Part shown: positions 38,258-47,693 of the stretch, in pieces | Layout: each line of letters begins with the position of its first letter | How positions within the stretch are numbered: the stretch's first letter is position 1 | DNA from: Sulfuricaulis limicola | Lineage (GTDB): Bacteria; Pseudomonadota; Gammaproteobacteria; Acidiferrobacterales; Sulfurifustaceae | Length of the DNA stretch: 64,000 nucleotides | NCBI RefSeq assembly: GCF_002355735.1 | Contig: NZ_AP014879.1 | Coordinates: forward strand, 2,759,501 to 2,823,500 | Direction: 5' to 3' | Notes under the pieces: generated by a model | Database searches by the model: none | What the model was told of the DNA's origin: nothing | The model's input: only the letters and a program-made list of their open reading frames with translations | Made by a program: the position numbers and the translations under genes

Positions 38258-39963
38258 CCGTTGTTCTTCGGCTGACACAGGTCCGGGCCCGCGTACATGG
38301 CCTCGATCTCGCGCGCATAACGTTTCTCGATCTCGTTGCGCTTCGCCTTCAGCGTCGGCGTGAGCAGGCCGTTTTCCACGGTCCAGGGATCGGCCATCCG
38401 CGCGAGATGGTGGATGCGCGCATAGCCGGGGAAGTCACGCAGCTGGGCGTTGGCGCGCCGGCACAGTTCTCCGGCATCGGTGATTTTGCTCACCGCCAGC
38501 AGCCCGAGCTTGGGCCGGCCCTCGCCAACCACCATCACCTGCTCGAACGCCGCATCGCGCAGGATCGCGGCCTCGGCGTCCGTCGGCGGCACCTTCTCGC
38601 CGTTGGACAGCACGATGATGTCCTTGACGCGCCCGGTGATGTAGACGTTGCCGCCGCGGATCGCGACCAGATCGCCGGTGTGCAGCCAGCCGTCCCGGTC
38701 GATCATGGCGGCGGTGGCCTCGGGCTTGTTCCAGTAGCCGAGCATCACGCACGGCCCGCGCGCCAGCAATTCACCCTTGTCGTCGCAGCGCAGTTCGATG
38801 CCCTCGAGCGCGCGGCCCACGGAAGTCGGGTCGTTGTCGTTCATGCGATTGGCCGCCAGCACCGGCGAGGTTTCGGTGAGGCCGTAACCCTGAATGATCG
38901 GCAACCCGAGACCGATGAACACACGCGAGAGATGCGGGGCAAACGCCGCGCCGCCGACGACGATCATGCGGATGCGCCCGCCGAGGCGGCGGTAAAGTTT
39001 CTTCGCCACCAGCAGCTTGAGCAGCGGCCACAGCAACTTGTCGGCGAAAGCAGCCTCGCCGCGAAACCGCCGCCAGCCGACTTCGGTGGCCTTTTCAAAC
39101 AGCTTGCGTTTGGGGGAGCCGGGCGCCATCGCCTCCTGCATCCTGGAATAAATGCGCTCGAAGATGCGCGGCACGCTGATGAGGATGGTGGGCCGTTGCT
39201 CGCGGATGTCATCCGCCAGCAAGGTGATCGAACGTGCGTAGACTGTCTGTGCCCCGGCCCACATGGCGGAGTAATAGCCGCAGGTGCGCTCGAACATGTG
39301 CGACAGCGGCAGAAACGACAGAAAGCGATCCGTGGTGTAGGCCGGGAGCGCCTTCATGGCAGAGAGGACGTTGCTCAGGATATTGCGATGCGACAGCATC
39401 ACGCCCTTGGGCCGTCCGGTGGTGCCGGAGGTGTAAACGATGGTGGCCAGATCATTGGGAGCGGCAGCGGAGCGCGCCAGCATGTCCTCAGCTGCCGGCG
39501 GCAACCACGCCTCCAGGCCGGTCACCTTTTTATCGCCGCCGGCGTCCGCCGCATCGAGGCTCACGACGCGCTCGATGGTCTTGACTTGATCGCGCAGCCC
39601 GGCCCACATCCTGCCATCTTCGAGCAGCAGCAGGCGCGCACCGGCGTCGTTCAGGCACCAGGCCATGTTGTCCGGGCGGTCGTCGAAATACAGCGGCACC
39701 GTCACCAGGCCCAGCCCCAGCGCCGCCTGGTCGAACAGCACCCACTCCACGCGGTTGTGCAGGCACAGGGCCACGCGGTCGCCGGCCTTGAGACCTTCCT
39801 TCCTGAACGCCGCCTGCCAGCGCATCACCTCGCGTCCCGTTTCGCCCCAGGTCAGGTCCTTCCAGCCGCTGCCGTCAAACTGGCGATAGGCCGGCGCGTC
39901 CGGGGTTTCCCGGACGCGTTCGACAAACAGGTCGGAGAGGCTGGACTGGTCGGTCAGGTTCAT
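38254..39963 (-). CDS. long-chain acyl-CoA synthetase (AMP-forming)
   Basis: Activates fatty acids with ATP and CoA. The 569-residue chain has adenylation motifs: TIVYTSGTTGRPKGVMLSH (P-loop like), VPRIFERIYSRM, GYGLTETSPVL, DGWLHTGDLVAI and GRVKDIIVLSNGEKVPP with the catalytic Lys region. The C-terminal part is typical of FACS-type long-chain enzymes, though chain length is not readable. It is downstream of fadL and completes the fad group as the FadD-type step. Its convergent stop overlaps prmB by four bases. Confidence 0.92.
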   Translation of the reverse strand: MNLTDQSSLSDLFVERVRETPDAPAYRQFDGSGWKDLTWGETGREVMRWQAAFRKEGLKAGDRVALCLHNRVEWVLFDQAALGLGLVTVPLYFDDRPDNMAWCLNDAGARLLLLEDGRMWAGLRDQVKTIERVVSLDAADAGGDKKVTGLEAWLPPAAEDMLARSAAAPNDLATIVYTSGTTGRPKGVMLSHRNILSNVLSAMKALPAYTTDRFLSFLPLSHMFERTCGYYSAMWAGAQTVYARSITLLADDIREQRPTILISVPRIFERIYSRMQEAMAPGSPKRKLFEKATEVGWRRFRGEAAFADKLLWPLLKLLVAKKLYRRLGGRIRMIVVGGAAFAPHLSRVFIGLGLPIIQGYGLTETSPVLAANRMNDNDPTSVGRALEGIELRCDDKGELLARGPCVMLGYWNKPEATAAMIDRDGWLHTGDLVAIRGGNVYITGRVKDIIVLSNGEKVPPTDAEAAILRDAAFEQVMVVGEGRPKLGLLAVSKITDAGELCRRANAQLRDFPGYARIHHLARMADPWTVENGLLTPTLKAKRNEIEKRYAREIEAMYAGPDLCQPKNNG

Positions 39964-39991
39964 GGCGTTCTCCCTGGCGCCATGTGCCTGT

Positions 39992-41356
39992 TTACTTGAA
40001 TGCCCAACGCGCCTGCGCGCTCAGGATATTGATGTTGGCGTCATAGCTGCCAACCAGATTGCCGCGCAGGAAATTTTCGTTGGTAGCCGAAGTGCCGGCG
40101 CTTTTGTTGATATCCGTGTTATCCACCCAGATATGGGCATATGAAAAATCGAGCGACATGGATTCGCTGCTGCGGTGACTGACGCCCAGCGTAATCCATT
40201 TGCGATCGGCGTCCGGGAGCCGCGCGCTGCGGAATTCGGCATTCGGCGTGGGTGACTGATCAAGCGCCACGCCCGCGCGATAACTCCAGTTTCCACCCGG
40301 GGCGTAAGTGGCGCCGACCGAATAACGATTGACGTCCTCCAGCGCAAAGGTGACCACCGAATCCGATTGCGTGGTATCCAGGAAATCGATGCGCAACTCG
40401 GGAAAGCGGCTCCAGCGCGTGCGGGTTATGTCACCCATGACAGACCACGAATTGTTGAGCTGATGAAATGCACTGATGGAAATCGTCTCCGGAAGCGTGA
40501 CATAAGCCTGAACGGCGGAGTTCGCGATTCCGATCGCGGCGGCCGTGGCGGCAGCCGTGGCGTTAGGTGCCGTCAAAGTGGAACTGCCTTCCAGTTTATG
40601 ATCGATTCTGGAACGGTAAGCCAAGCCGATGCGCGTATTTTCGCCCAACTGCCAGAGAGCACCGAGATTGAAGCCAAATGCGGTGTTGTCGGCCTGCACG
40701 CGCGCATTCCCGTCCAGCGCACCCGGCGCCTCACAACCCTGAACGCCCGGCACCGCGGCACAGATGGTTCCATAATCCACGGCATTGGTCAGCACCGCCT
40801 CGATGCGCTGGATATTCAAACCGGCACCGAACGAAAGCTGATCGTTCATCCGATAGCTGGCGGCGGGGTTGATGTTGAGCGTTTTCACCTGCGAGCGGTC
40901 GGCATGATAGCGCCCCACCCAACCATCGTCGTAATCCGTCACCAATCCGAATGGTGCGTTCACACCCAACCCGAACGAAAGACGATCATCGATAGCCTGC
41001 GTGTAATAAACGTTCGGCACCAGGCCGGTTCGTCCCGCGTCACCGCCATCGCCGCCGGAAATCGCCCCTCCACCAAACGTGCTTGAAAGCGTGGCACTGC
41101 TCTTGCTGAACTTGGCGGAGAACATGATGACATGGCCGCCGACGACCGTTTGCCCTCCGGGCAGGCGACTCATGCCCGCCGGGTTATACCAGACGGTGCT
41201 CGCGTCCTCGGCGCTGGCGGCCCCGCCGGCGAAGGCGTTGCCCAGACCCGCCGGGCTGTTTTCAGCCAGCTGGAAAAACGCCGCGTGACCGGGAACGGCA
41301 TAGGCGGACAACATGACACCCAGAGAACCCAGCAGACGAATTCGCTTGTTCATCAC
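39992..41356 (-). CDS. fadL: FadL/OmpP1/TodX outer-membrane hydrophobic-substrate transporter
   Basis: Barrel that moves long-chain fatty acids or hydrocarbons across the outer membrane. The 454-residue chain has a signal peptide (ending GHAA-F) and starts with the FadL hatch sequence AFFQLAENSPAGLGNAFAGGAASAEDASTVWYNPAGMSRL containing the NPA motif. Strands alternate throughout and the terminal residue is Lys after RWAF, with Phe at the penultimate position. It lies between the fadJ and acyl-CoA synthetase genes on the same strand, so fatty acid uptake is the likely function. Confidence 0.94.
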   Translation of the reverse strand: MMNKRIRLLGSLGVMLSAYAVPGHAAFFQLAENSPAGLGNAFAGGAASAEDASTVWYNPAGMSRLPGGQTVVGGHVIMFSAKFSKSSATLSSTFGGGAISGGDGGDAGRTGLVPNVYYTQAIDDRLSFGLGVNAPFGLVTDYDDGWVGRYHADRSQVKTLNINPAASYRMNDQLSFGAGLNIQRIEAVLTNAVDYGTICAAVPGVQGCEAPGALDGNARVQADNTAFGFNLGALWQLGENTRIGLAYRSRIDHKLEGSSTLTAPNATAAATAAAIGIANSAVQAYVTLPETISISAFHQLNNSWSVMGDITRTRWSRFPELRIDFLDTTQSDSVVTFALEDVNRYSVGATYAPGGNWSYRAGVALDQSPTPNAEFRSARLPDADRKWITLGVSHRSSESMSLDFSYAHIWVDNTDINKSAGTSATNENFLRGNLVGSYDANINILSAQARWAFK

Positions 41357-41499
41357 TCACCTCCATGGTTGGCGCAAGGTCAGATCAAACATGAAACCTT
41401 GCCAGTTTTGATTATTGATTTGGCGAACGGCCATGCCACGGCAACGCCGGTTCACGACCGGGTTCATCTTACTGGGTCGCGGGCCTGAATCGAATAGCC

Positions 41500-43530
41500 T
41501 CAGACCTTGCCGGCCATGCCCCGATGAAACAGCTCCGGCCGCGACCAGCCGGTATCGGGATTGAAGCGCGGGCCGTATTCCTGCGCCAGGCGATACAGGC
41601 TGTGGCTGATGCCGGTCACGCCCAGGCTCTCGACGTAGCGCATAGGCCCACCGAGAAAGGGGGCAAAGCCGGTGCCGTAAACCATGCCGGCATCGACGGC
41701 GTCGGCACCGGCCACCACACCCTCGCGCAGGCAGGCCACGGCCTCGTTGAGCAGCCGCAGCACCAGGCGCTCGGTCACGGGCACGTCCACGGCACTCTTC
41801 TCCGGCGCCGGCGTCAGGCGCCGGCCGTGCTTGTCGTACGCGTAAAATCCGCGCCCGGATTTGCGCCCCAACTGGCCCTGAGCGACCAGCTCGCGCAGCC
41901 GCGCCGGCACCTCGACCTGCAGCGGCCCGGATAATTCCTCCGCCACCGACAGGCAGATATCGAGCCCGACCGTGTCCGCCAGTTCGATCGGTCCCATGGG
42001 CATGCCAAACTGGGTCGCGGCCTGATCGACGGTGGTCACGCCCACGCCTTCCTCGACCAGCTTCACGGCCTCGAGCAGATACGGCATCAGAATGCGATTC
42101 ACGAGAAACCCCGGGCTGCTTTTGACGTCCAGCGGCAGGCGCTCGATGGCGCCGGTGAAGGCACGGGCGCGCGCCAGCGCCGCTTCCGAGGTCCGGGCGC
42201 CGCGCACGATCTCGACCAGCTGCATTTTCGCCACCGGATTGAAGAAGTGCAGCCCGACCAGGCGCGACGGGTCCTGGAGGGACTCGCCGATCACTTCCAG
42301 CGGGATGCTCGAGGTGTTGCTGGCGAGCAGGGCCTGCGGGCGCACCTTCTGCTCCAGCGCGCGGAACAGCTCCTGCTTCGGCCCGACCTTCTCCACGATG
42401 GCTTCGATCACGAGATCGGCGCGCTTCAGTCCATGGCCTTCGAGGTCCGGCATGAAACGGTCCATGGCCTCCTGCACCGCGCGCGCGTCTTTCAGTTTCG
42501 ACTTGAAAAATCCGTATGCCCGTTTCACCGCGCGCGCCAGGATCGCGGGCTCGCGATCCTGCAGGCTCACGCGGAAGCCCTTGCTGGCGGCCCAGATGGC
42601 GATGTCCGCGCCCATCACGCCGGCGCCGACGATATGCACGTGTTCGATATCGTGAGCCTGCGCCCGGCCGTGACGCTTGAGCGACTCCCCCAGCAGAAAT
42701 ACGTGCACCAGGTTGCGGCTGGCACGCGACACCAGCAGCTCGCCAAGCGACTCGGCCTCGCGCTCCTCCGTGGCCTGCTCGCGCCACAGATCAAGAATCC
42801 GCCACGGCGCAGGATAATGGTCCGGATGCGCCTTGCGCCGCACGCGCGGGGCCATGAGCTTCACCACCCCCTGGCGCAGCGGTTTCCAGGCGGGCACGCG
42901 CCGGTACCATGGCGCCTTGCCCGGCACCGGATGTTTTTTCAGGAATGCCACGGCCGCGTTCAGGAGATGCCGTTCCGGCACCGTCTCGTCCACCAGCCCG
43001 CGGCGGCGCGCCTCGCGCGCCGACAGCGTGCGGCCGGTCAGCATCATGTCGAGCGCGGTCATGTCGCCCACCAGCGGCGGCAGGCGCACGCTGCCGGCGA
43101 AGCCGGGGTGAATGCCGAGCCGCACCTCGGGCAGGCCGAGGCGCGTGCCGGGATCGTCGCGCGCGATGCGGTAGGTGCAGGCCAGCGCCAGCTCCAGGCC
43201 GCCACCGAGGCAGAAACCGTGAATCACCGCCACCGTGGCAAACGGCAGGCCCGAGAGCCGGGCATACACCTGCTGGCCCTGCCGGGCGAATTCGGTGGCG
43301 CGCGCGGGATCGTCGATGGTCTCGAACTCGCGCACGTCGGCCCCGGCGATGAAACCGGAGGCCTTGCCGGAACGGATGATCAGGCCCGCAAGCATTTTGG
43401 TTTCGAGCTCGTCCAGATGCTTGTCGAGCTCGTTCAACACTTCCTGCGACAGGACGTTGGCCGACTGGCCCTGCACGTCGAGCGTCAGCAGCGCGTGGTC
43501 ACCGTGGTAGTCGAGGTGCCAGTGGCTCAT
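41500..43530 (-). CDS. fadJ: FadJ/FadB-type enoyl-CoA hydratase/3-hydroxyacyl-CoA dehydrogenase
   Basis: Multifunctional alpha subunit of beta-oxidation. The 676-residue chain has an N-terminal crotonase domain with AGLIIRSGKASGFIAGADVREF and IHGFCLGGGLELALACTYRIA, a linker, an NAD-binding domain starting VHIVGAGVMGADIAIWAASKG, and C-terminal HCDH domains with SSPGFLVNRILMPYL. Length and subdomain order match FadJ/FadB; the symbol FadJ is chosen because the partner thiolase is of FadI type, but the sequence alone is close to both. It overlaps fadI by four bases. Confidence 0.93.
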   Translation of the reverse strand: MSHWHLDYHGDHALLTLDVQGQSANVLSQEVLNELDKHLDELETKMLAGLIIRSGKASGFIAGADVREFETIDDPARATEFARQGQQVYARLSGLPFATVAVIHGFCLGGGLELALACTYRIARDDPGTRLGLPEVRLGIHPGFAGSVRLPPLVGDMTALDMMLTGRTLSAREARRRGLVDETVPERHLLNAAVAFLKKHPVPGKAPWYRRVPAWKPLRQGVVKLMAPRVRRKAHPDHYPAPWRILDLWREQATEEREAESLGELLVSRASRNLVHVFLLGESLKRHGRAQAHDIEHVHIVGAGVMGADIAIWAASKGFRVSLQDREPAILARAVKRAYGFFKSKLKDARAVQEAMDRFMPDLEGHGLKRADLVIEAIVEKVGPKQELFRALEQKVRPQALLASNTSSIPLEVIGESLQDPSRLVGLHFFNPVAKMQLVEIVRGARTSEAALARARAFTGAIERLPLDVKSSPGFLVNRILMPYLLEAVKLVEEGVGVTTVDQAATQFGMPMGPIELADTVGLDICLSVAEELSGPLQVEVPARLRELVAQGQLGRKSGRGFYAYDKHGRRLTPAPEKSAVDVPVTERLVLRLLNEAVACLREGVVAGADAVDAGMVYGTGFAPFLGGPMRYVESLGVTGISHSLYRLAQEYGPRFNPDTGWSRPELFHRGMAGKV

Positions 43531-44819
43531 GATTTATGACCCTCGGCGCGCAGCAGCATGGCGCCGCCCTGCCCGCCGCCGATGCACAGGGTGGCGATGC
43601 CCTGCCCGCCGCCCCGGCGGTGCAGCGCATGCAACAGGTGCAGCACGATGCGCGCGCCGCTGGCGCCCACCGGATGGCCGTTGGCAATAGCGCCGCCCTC
43701 GGGGTTCAGGCGCTCCGGGTCCATGGCGCCAATCGGCGCATCCAGGCCAAGCTCCTCACGCGCATATTGCGCGCTGTCCCACGCCGCCTGGCAGGCCAGC
43801 ACCTGCACCGCGAAGGCCTCGTTGAGCTCCAGCTGTTGCAGGTCGCGCATTTTCATCTTTTGACGCACCAGCAACTGGGCCACGGCGTGTACCGGTCCGA
43901 GTCCCATCTGGCTCGGGTCCACGCCGGCCCATTCGTGATCCACCCATTCGCCCAGCACAGAAAGTCCATGCTGCTTCACCGCTGTTTCGCTGGCGAGCAC
44001 CAGCATGGCGGCGCCATCGGTCACCTGCGAGCTGTTGCCGGAAGTCACCAGACCGTACTTGCGATCGAACACCGGGCGGAGTTGCGCCAGCTGGCCAAGA
44101 TCGGTGTCGCGCCGCAGGCCGGTGTCCTCGGTGTAGAAACGTTCGTTCACTTCATAGAGTGTTTCGACTTCGGCGTTCATGTGCCCGGCATCGAAGGCCG
44201 CCGCCAGGCGTTTGTGGCTGTTGAGGGCGTAGACGTCCTGGGTTTCGCGCGAGATGCCGAAATGATGCGCCAGAATTTCCGCGGTCTGGCCCATGGACAG
44301 CTTCACCAGCGGATCGGTGAGGCCCAGCAGCAGGGCATACACCGGTTTGAGCAGCGACGGCCGGAATCGCGCCAGCGCCTGGAGGCGTTGCAGGGGATTA
44401 CGCGCGCGCAACATCTTGCCGAGCCAGCCGGCCATGGCGCTGTTCCACTGGATCGGCGCGCGGCTCATGGCCTCGGTGCCGCCGGCGAGCACGAGATGCG
44501 AGCGTCCGAGCTGGATGCGCTCGGCCGCGGTCGCGATCGCCTGCAGGCCCGAGGCGCAGTTGCGTTGCACCGTGTGCGCCGGCACGCGCTTGCCGCAACC
44601 GAGGCGCAGCGCGATCAGGCGCGCGATGTTGGCCTCGTCCGCCGCCGGGATGACACAGCCCACGATGACCTCGTCGAGCTGGGTCGCCGAAAACGGCTGG
44701 CGCGCCAGCAGCGGCCGGGCGCTAGCCACGGCCAGATCCGAGGCGGAGAACGGCCCCGGCTCGGCGCGCGCCTTCAGGAACGGCGTGCGTGCCCCATCGA
44801 CGATAAAAACTCGGTTCAT
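43527..44819 (-). CDS. fadI: acetyl-CoA acyltransferase, FadI-type thiolase
   Basis: Beta subunit that thiolytically releases acetyl-CoA. The 430-residue chain carries the catalytic Cys in HTVQRNCASGLQAIATAAE, LVLAGGTEAMSR, ELNEAFAVQVLAC, NPEGGAIANGHPVGASGARIVLHLL with the His and a second Cys in the terminal TLCIGGGQGGAMLL. Partnered with fadJ (overlap of four bases) as a trifunctional enzyme. Thiolases of FadI and FadA type are not easily separated by eye. A 94-base gap holding an ACAGGATT repeat divides it from fadE. Confidence 0.93.
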   Translation of the reverse strand: MNRVFIVDGARTPFLKARAEPGPFSASDLAVASARPLLARQPFSATQLDEVIVGCVIPAADEANIARLIALRLGCGKRVPAHTVQRNCASGLQAIATAAERIQLGRSHLVLAGGTEAMSRAPIQWNSAMAGWLGKMLRARNPLQRLQALARFRPSLLKPVYALLLGLTDPLVKLSMGQTAEILAHHFGISRETQDVYALNSHKRLAAAFDAGHMNAEVETLYEVNERFYTEDTGLRRDTDLGQLAQLRPVFDRKYGLVTSGNSSQVTDGAAMLVLASETAVKQHGLSVLGEWVDHEWAGVDPSQMGLGPVHAVAQLLVRQKMKMRDLQQLELNEAFAVQVLACQAAWDSAQYAREELGLDAPIGAMDPERLNPEGGAIANGHPVGASGARIVLHLLHALHRRGGGQGIATLCIGGGQGGAMLLRAEGHKS

Positions 44820-44849
44820 GTAACTGCCTTAAAAAAATAAAAAAACTAA

Positions 44850-44913
44850 ATGGACAGGATTCACAGGATTAACAAGATTAAGAAAGCACATGTTCTAAAT
44901 TTAATCCTGTTAA
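44850..44913. repeat. second ACAGGATT-family inverted repeat
   Basis: TGGACAGGATTCACAGGATT on the left and AATCCTGTTAATTA near 44902-44915 on the right form an inverted pair between fadE and fadI. The left arm shares its core with the element at 5318-5402. Confidence 0.7.
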
Positions 44914-47334
44914 TTATATTTTTTCAAAATCATCCACCGCGATCACAGCGCGCCGCGCCGCAACGGCGGCGCGCACCAGCTTGGCCTCGGCATTGCTCAG
45001 CATATTCTGCTCCAGTGCCGCCTTCAGCTGCGACTCGAGATCGCCGTGCAGCAGCGGCTGTTCCTCCGCCAGTTTGGTCAGCCGGCGTTCCAGCAGTTCC
45101 GCGGCGATCACCCGCGGCAGCGCGTCTTCGAGGCGGCCGAGCGCGGCGCGCGTCGTCGTCGGCAGATAGATGCCGCGCGTCAGCCGGTCGCGCGCGGGCG
45201 AGGGCTCGAGCAGCAGCGCCGCGCAGTCGTGGTTCATGCGGTCGTCCGGCACATGATTGCGCCGGCCGGTCGGGAATGCCAGCCCGCCCACCAGCCAGGC
45301 GAGGAAACGGTTGGGAAAATTCTTGAGGATCACCACCAGCGTCTTTTCGGCCTCATGCAGGCAGTAGCGGCAGGCGAAGTGCAGCAGTGGAATATCCTCC
45401 ACCGGGCGGCCATCGTCCTCGAAGCGCTTGATCACCGCCGAAGCCAGGTACATGAAGCCCAGCACGTCGGCGAAGCGGCCGGAGATTTTTTCCTTGCGCT
45501 TGAGGGCGCCGCCGAGCGTCAGCATGGCGATGTCGGAGATCAGCGCGAAGGCCGTGGACAGGCGCGTGAGCTTCTGCAGGTAGCGTCGCGTCGGTCCGTC
45601 CACCGGCGCGCGCACCAGGCGCGCCGAGGTCAGGCCGAGCCAGAAGGCGCGCGCGATGTTGCTGATCGTATAGCGCACGTGGCCGAAAATCGCTTCATCG
45701 AAATCCTTCACGGCACGTTTCTGGTCCGGTTCCGCCACCGCCCGGATTTCATTCAGCACATAGGGGTGGCAGCGCACCGCGCCCTGGCCGTAGATGATGA
45801 GCGCGCGCGTGAGCAGGTTGGCGCCCTCGACCGTGATGCTGATGGGCAGGGCCTGGTAGGCGCGGCCCATGAAATTGCGCGGCCCGAGGCAGATGCCGGA
45901 ACCGCCCTGGATATCCATGGCGTCGTTGACCACGCGCCGCATGTGCTCGGTGAGCTGGTATTTGACGATGGCCGAGGCCACCGAGGGTTTCTCGCCCAGG
46001 TCCACGGCGCGCGCGGTGAGCGTGCGCGCCGCTTCCATCAGGTAGGTGTAGCCGGCGATGCGCCCGAGCCCTTCCTCCACCGCCTCGAACTTGCCGATCG
46101 GCAGCTTGAACTGGCGGCGGATGCGGGCGTAGGCGCCGGTGGCGCGGCAGGCCACCTTGCCGGCCCCGCAGGACAGCGCCGGCAGCGAGATCGAGCGCCC
46201 GGCGGCGAGCGATTGCATCAGCATGCGCCAGCCCTGGCCGATGCGCTCGCGTCCGCCGATCACCCAGTCAAGCGGGATGAACACGTTCTCGCCCCAGTTG
46301 GGTCCGTTCTGGAACGGGATGTCGAGCGGGTTGTGGCGCGTGCCGATTTTGACGCCGGGGGTGTTGGTGGGGATGAGCGCGAGCGTGATGCCGAGATCCT
46401 CTTCCTCGCCCAGCAGGTGTTCCGGGTCGAACAGGCGGAACGCCAGCCCGAGCACCGTCGCCACCGGCCCGAGCGTGATATAGCGCTTGTCCCAGTTGAG
46501 ACGGATGCCGAGCGTGTTTTTTTTGCCCTTGAAGGTCTCGCGGCAGACCACGCCGCGATCGGGCATGTTGGCGGCGTCCGAGCCGGCCTCGGGGCCGGTG
46601 AGGGCGAAACACGGCACTTCCTGGCCGCGCGCCAAGCGCGGGAGATAATGTTGCTTTTGTTTTTCGGTGCCATAGTGCAGCAGCAGCTCGGCCGGGCCGA
46701 GCGAGTTCGGCACCATGACGGTGACGCCGGCGGTGATCGAGCGGCTCGCGACCTTCATCACCACCGCCGAATGCGCCTGCGCGGAAAATTCCAGCCCGCC
46801 GTACTGCTTCGGGATGATCATCCCGAAGAAACCCTTGTCCTTCAGGAAACGCCACACTTTCGGCGGCAGGTCGCGGCGCTCGTGCGTGATGTCCCAGTCA
46901 TCGAGCATCGCGCACAACTGTTCTACCGGCCCGTCGAGAAAGGCCTGTTCTTCTTCCGACAGCGCCGGCTGCGGCAGATTGAACAACTGCTCCCAGTCCG
47001 GGTCGCCACCAAAGAGTTCCGCCTCCCACCACACGGTGCCGGCCTCGAGCGCCTCACGCTCGGTGTCCGACATGGCCGGCATGATTTTTCTGAACACGCG
47101 CAGCAGCGGCGCGCTGATGAGAACGCGGCGCAACGGGGTGAACGCGAGCGGGAGGACAATGACGACAAACACCGACCAGGCGGCGATCCACAGCGGGGCG
47201 GGCGGATCGAGAAACACATCCCACAGGGCGATGACGGAGGCCAGCACCGTGGCCCACACCAGTCCCGGCACGCGCTGGGCGGCCAGTCCCCAGACCACCA
47301 CCACGGCCATCACAACCCAGATAACGCTATGCAT
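44914..47334 (-). CDS. fadE: acyl-CoA dehydrogenase FadE
   Basis: FAD-linked first step of beta-oxidation. The 806-residue chain is the long enteric FadE type, with hydrophobic N-terminal helices (residues 1-70) anchoring it to the membrane, then LKDKGFFGMIIPKQYGGLEFSAQAHS, FALTGPEAGSDAANMPD, and, in the dehydrogenase core, IQGGSGICLGPRNFMGRAYQALPISITVEGANLLTRALIIYGQGAVRCHPYVLNE. A DUF1974 C-terminal extension follows. Being the first gene, it and the following fadI, fadJ, fadL and acyl-CoA synthetase genes could form one degradation regulon. Confidence 0.95.
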   Translation of the reverse strand: MHSVIWVVMAVVVVWGLAAQRVPGLVWATVLASVIALWDVFLDPPAPLWIAAWSVFVVIVLPLAFTPLRRVLISAPLLRVFRKIMPAMSDTEREALEAGTVWWEAELFGGDPDWEQLFNLPQPALSEEEQAFLDGPVEQLCAMLDDWDITHERRDLPPKVWRFLKDKGFFGMIIPKQYGGLEFSAQAHSAVVMKVASRSITAGVTVMVPNSLGPAELLLHYGTEKQKQHYLPRLARGQEVPCFALTGPEAGSDAANMPDRGVVCRETFKGKKNTLGIRLNWDKRYITLGPVATVLGLAFRLFDPEHLLGEEEDLGITLALIPTNTPGVKIGTRHNPLDIPFQNGPNWGENVFIPLDWVIGGRERIGQGWRMLMQSLAAGRSISLPALSCGAGKVACRATGAYARIRRQFKLPIGKFEAVEEGLGRIAGYTYLMEAARTLTARAVDLGEKPSVASAIVKYQLTEHMRRVVNDAMDIQGGSGICLGPRNFMGRAYQALPISITVEGANLLTRALIIYGQGAVRCHPYVLNEIRAVAEPDQKRAVKDFDEAIFGHVRYTISNIARAFWLGLTSARLVRAPVDGPTRRYLQKLTRLSTAFALISDIAMLTLGGALKRKEKISGRFADVLGFMYLASAVIKRFEDDGRPVEDIPLLHFACRYCLHEAEKTLVVILKNFPNRFLAWLVGGLAFPTGRRNHVPDDRMNHDCAALLLEPSPARDRLTRGIYLPTTTRAALGRLEDALPRVIAAELLERRLTKLAEEQPLLHGDLESQLKAALEQNMLSNAEAKLVRAAVAARRAVIAVDDFEKI

Positions 47335-47435
47335 GATCCCTGCCTTGGGTGTCCTTTTCCTTGTTATTCAGGGTAGTTAAGAACGTCTTCCCATTGTAGC
47401 CCACGACCCGGTCCGGCTATCGGGCCAACACAAGC

Positions 47436-47600
47436 TCAGATCTGGATCATTTCAAAATCCGACTTGGCGGCGCCGCAATCGGGGCATTTCCAGTTCTCCG
47501 GCACATCCTCCCAGCGCGTGCCCGGGGGGATGCCGTCTTCCGGGCGGCCCTTTTCTTCCTCGTAGACGTAACCGCAGATCACGCACATGTAAGACTTCAT
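47436..47600 (-). CDS. rubredoxin
   Basis: A 54-residue iron protein for one-electron transfer. Translating the minus strand from the ATG at 47600 gives [18 protein letters not shown] at the start and [18 protein letters not shown] at the end. Cys6, Cys9, Cys39 and Cys42 make the two CXXCG knuckles that hold one Fe; [17 protein letters not shown] is the standard rubredoxin middle. The stop TGA is at 47438-47436. GGGGTGGGA precedes the start. It lies between fadE and the divergent hemH; a role for alkane hydroxylation or peroxide defence is possible, but no partner gene is adjacent. Confidence 0.95.
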   Translation of the reverse strand: MKSYMCVICGYVYEEEKGRPEDGIPPGTRWEDVPENWKCPDCGAAKSDFEMIQI

Positions 47601-47693
47601 TCCCACCCCTTGCTGCCGGTCGATGTATAAAGGGCAATGATCGCATTTTCACCTTCATGGTGAAACCACGGGGCTGGCGGTAGAATCCGCGCG

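Noticed and set aside
45046-47376. 776-codon plus-strand frame across fadE
   Set aside because: Antisense to a complete FadE with all family motifs. Composition is low-complexity His/Arg/Gln/Gly, not protein-like.
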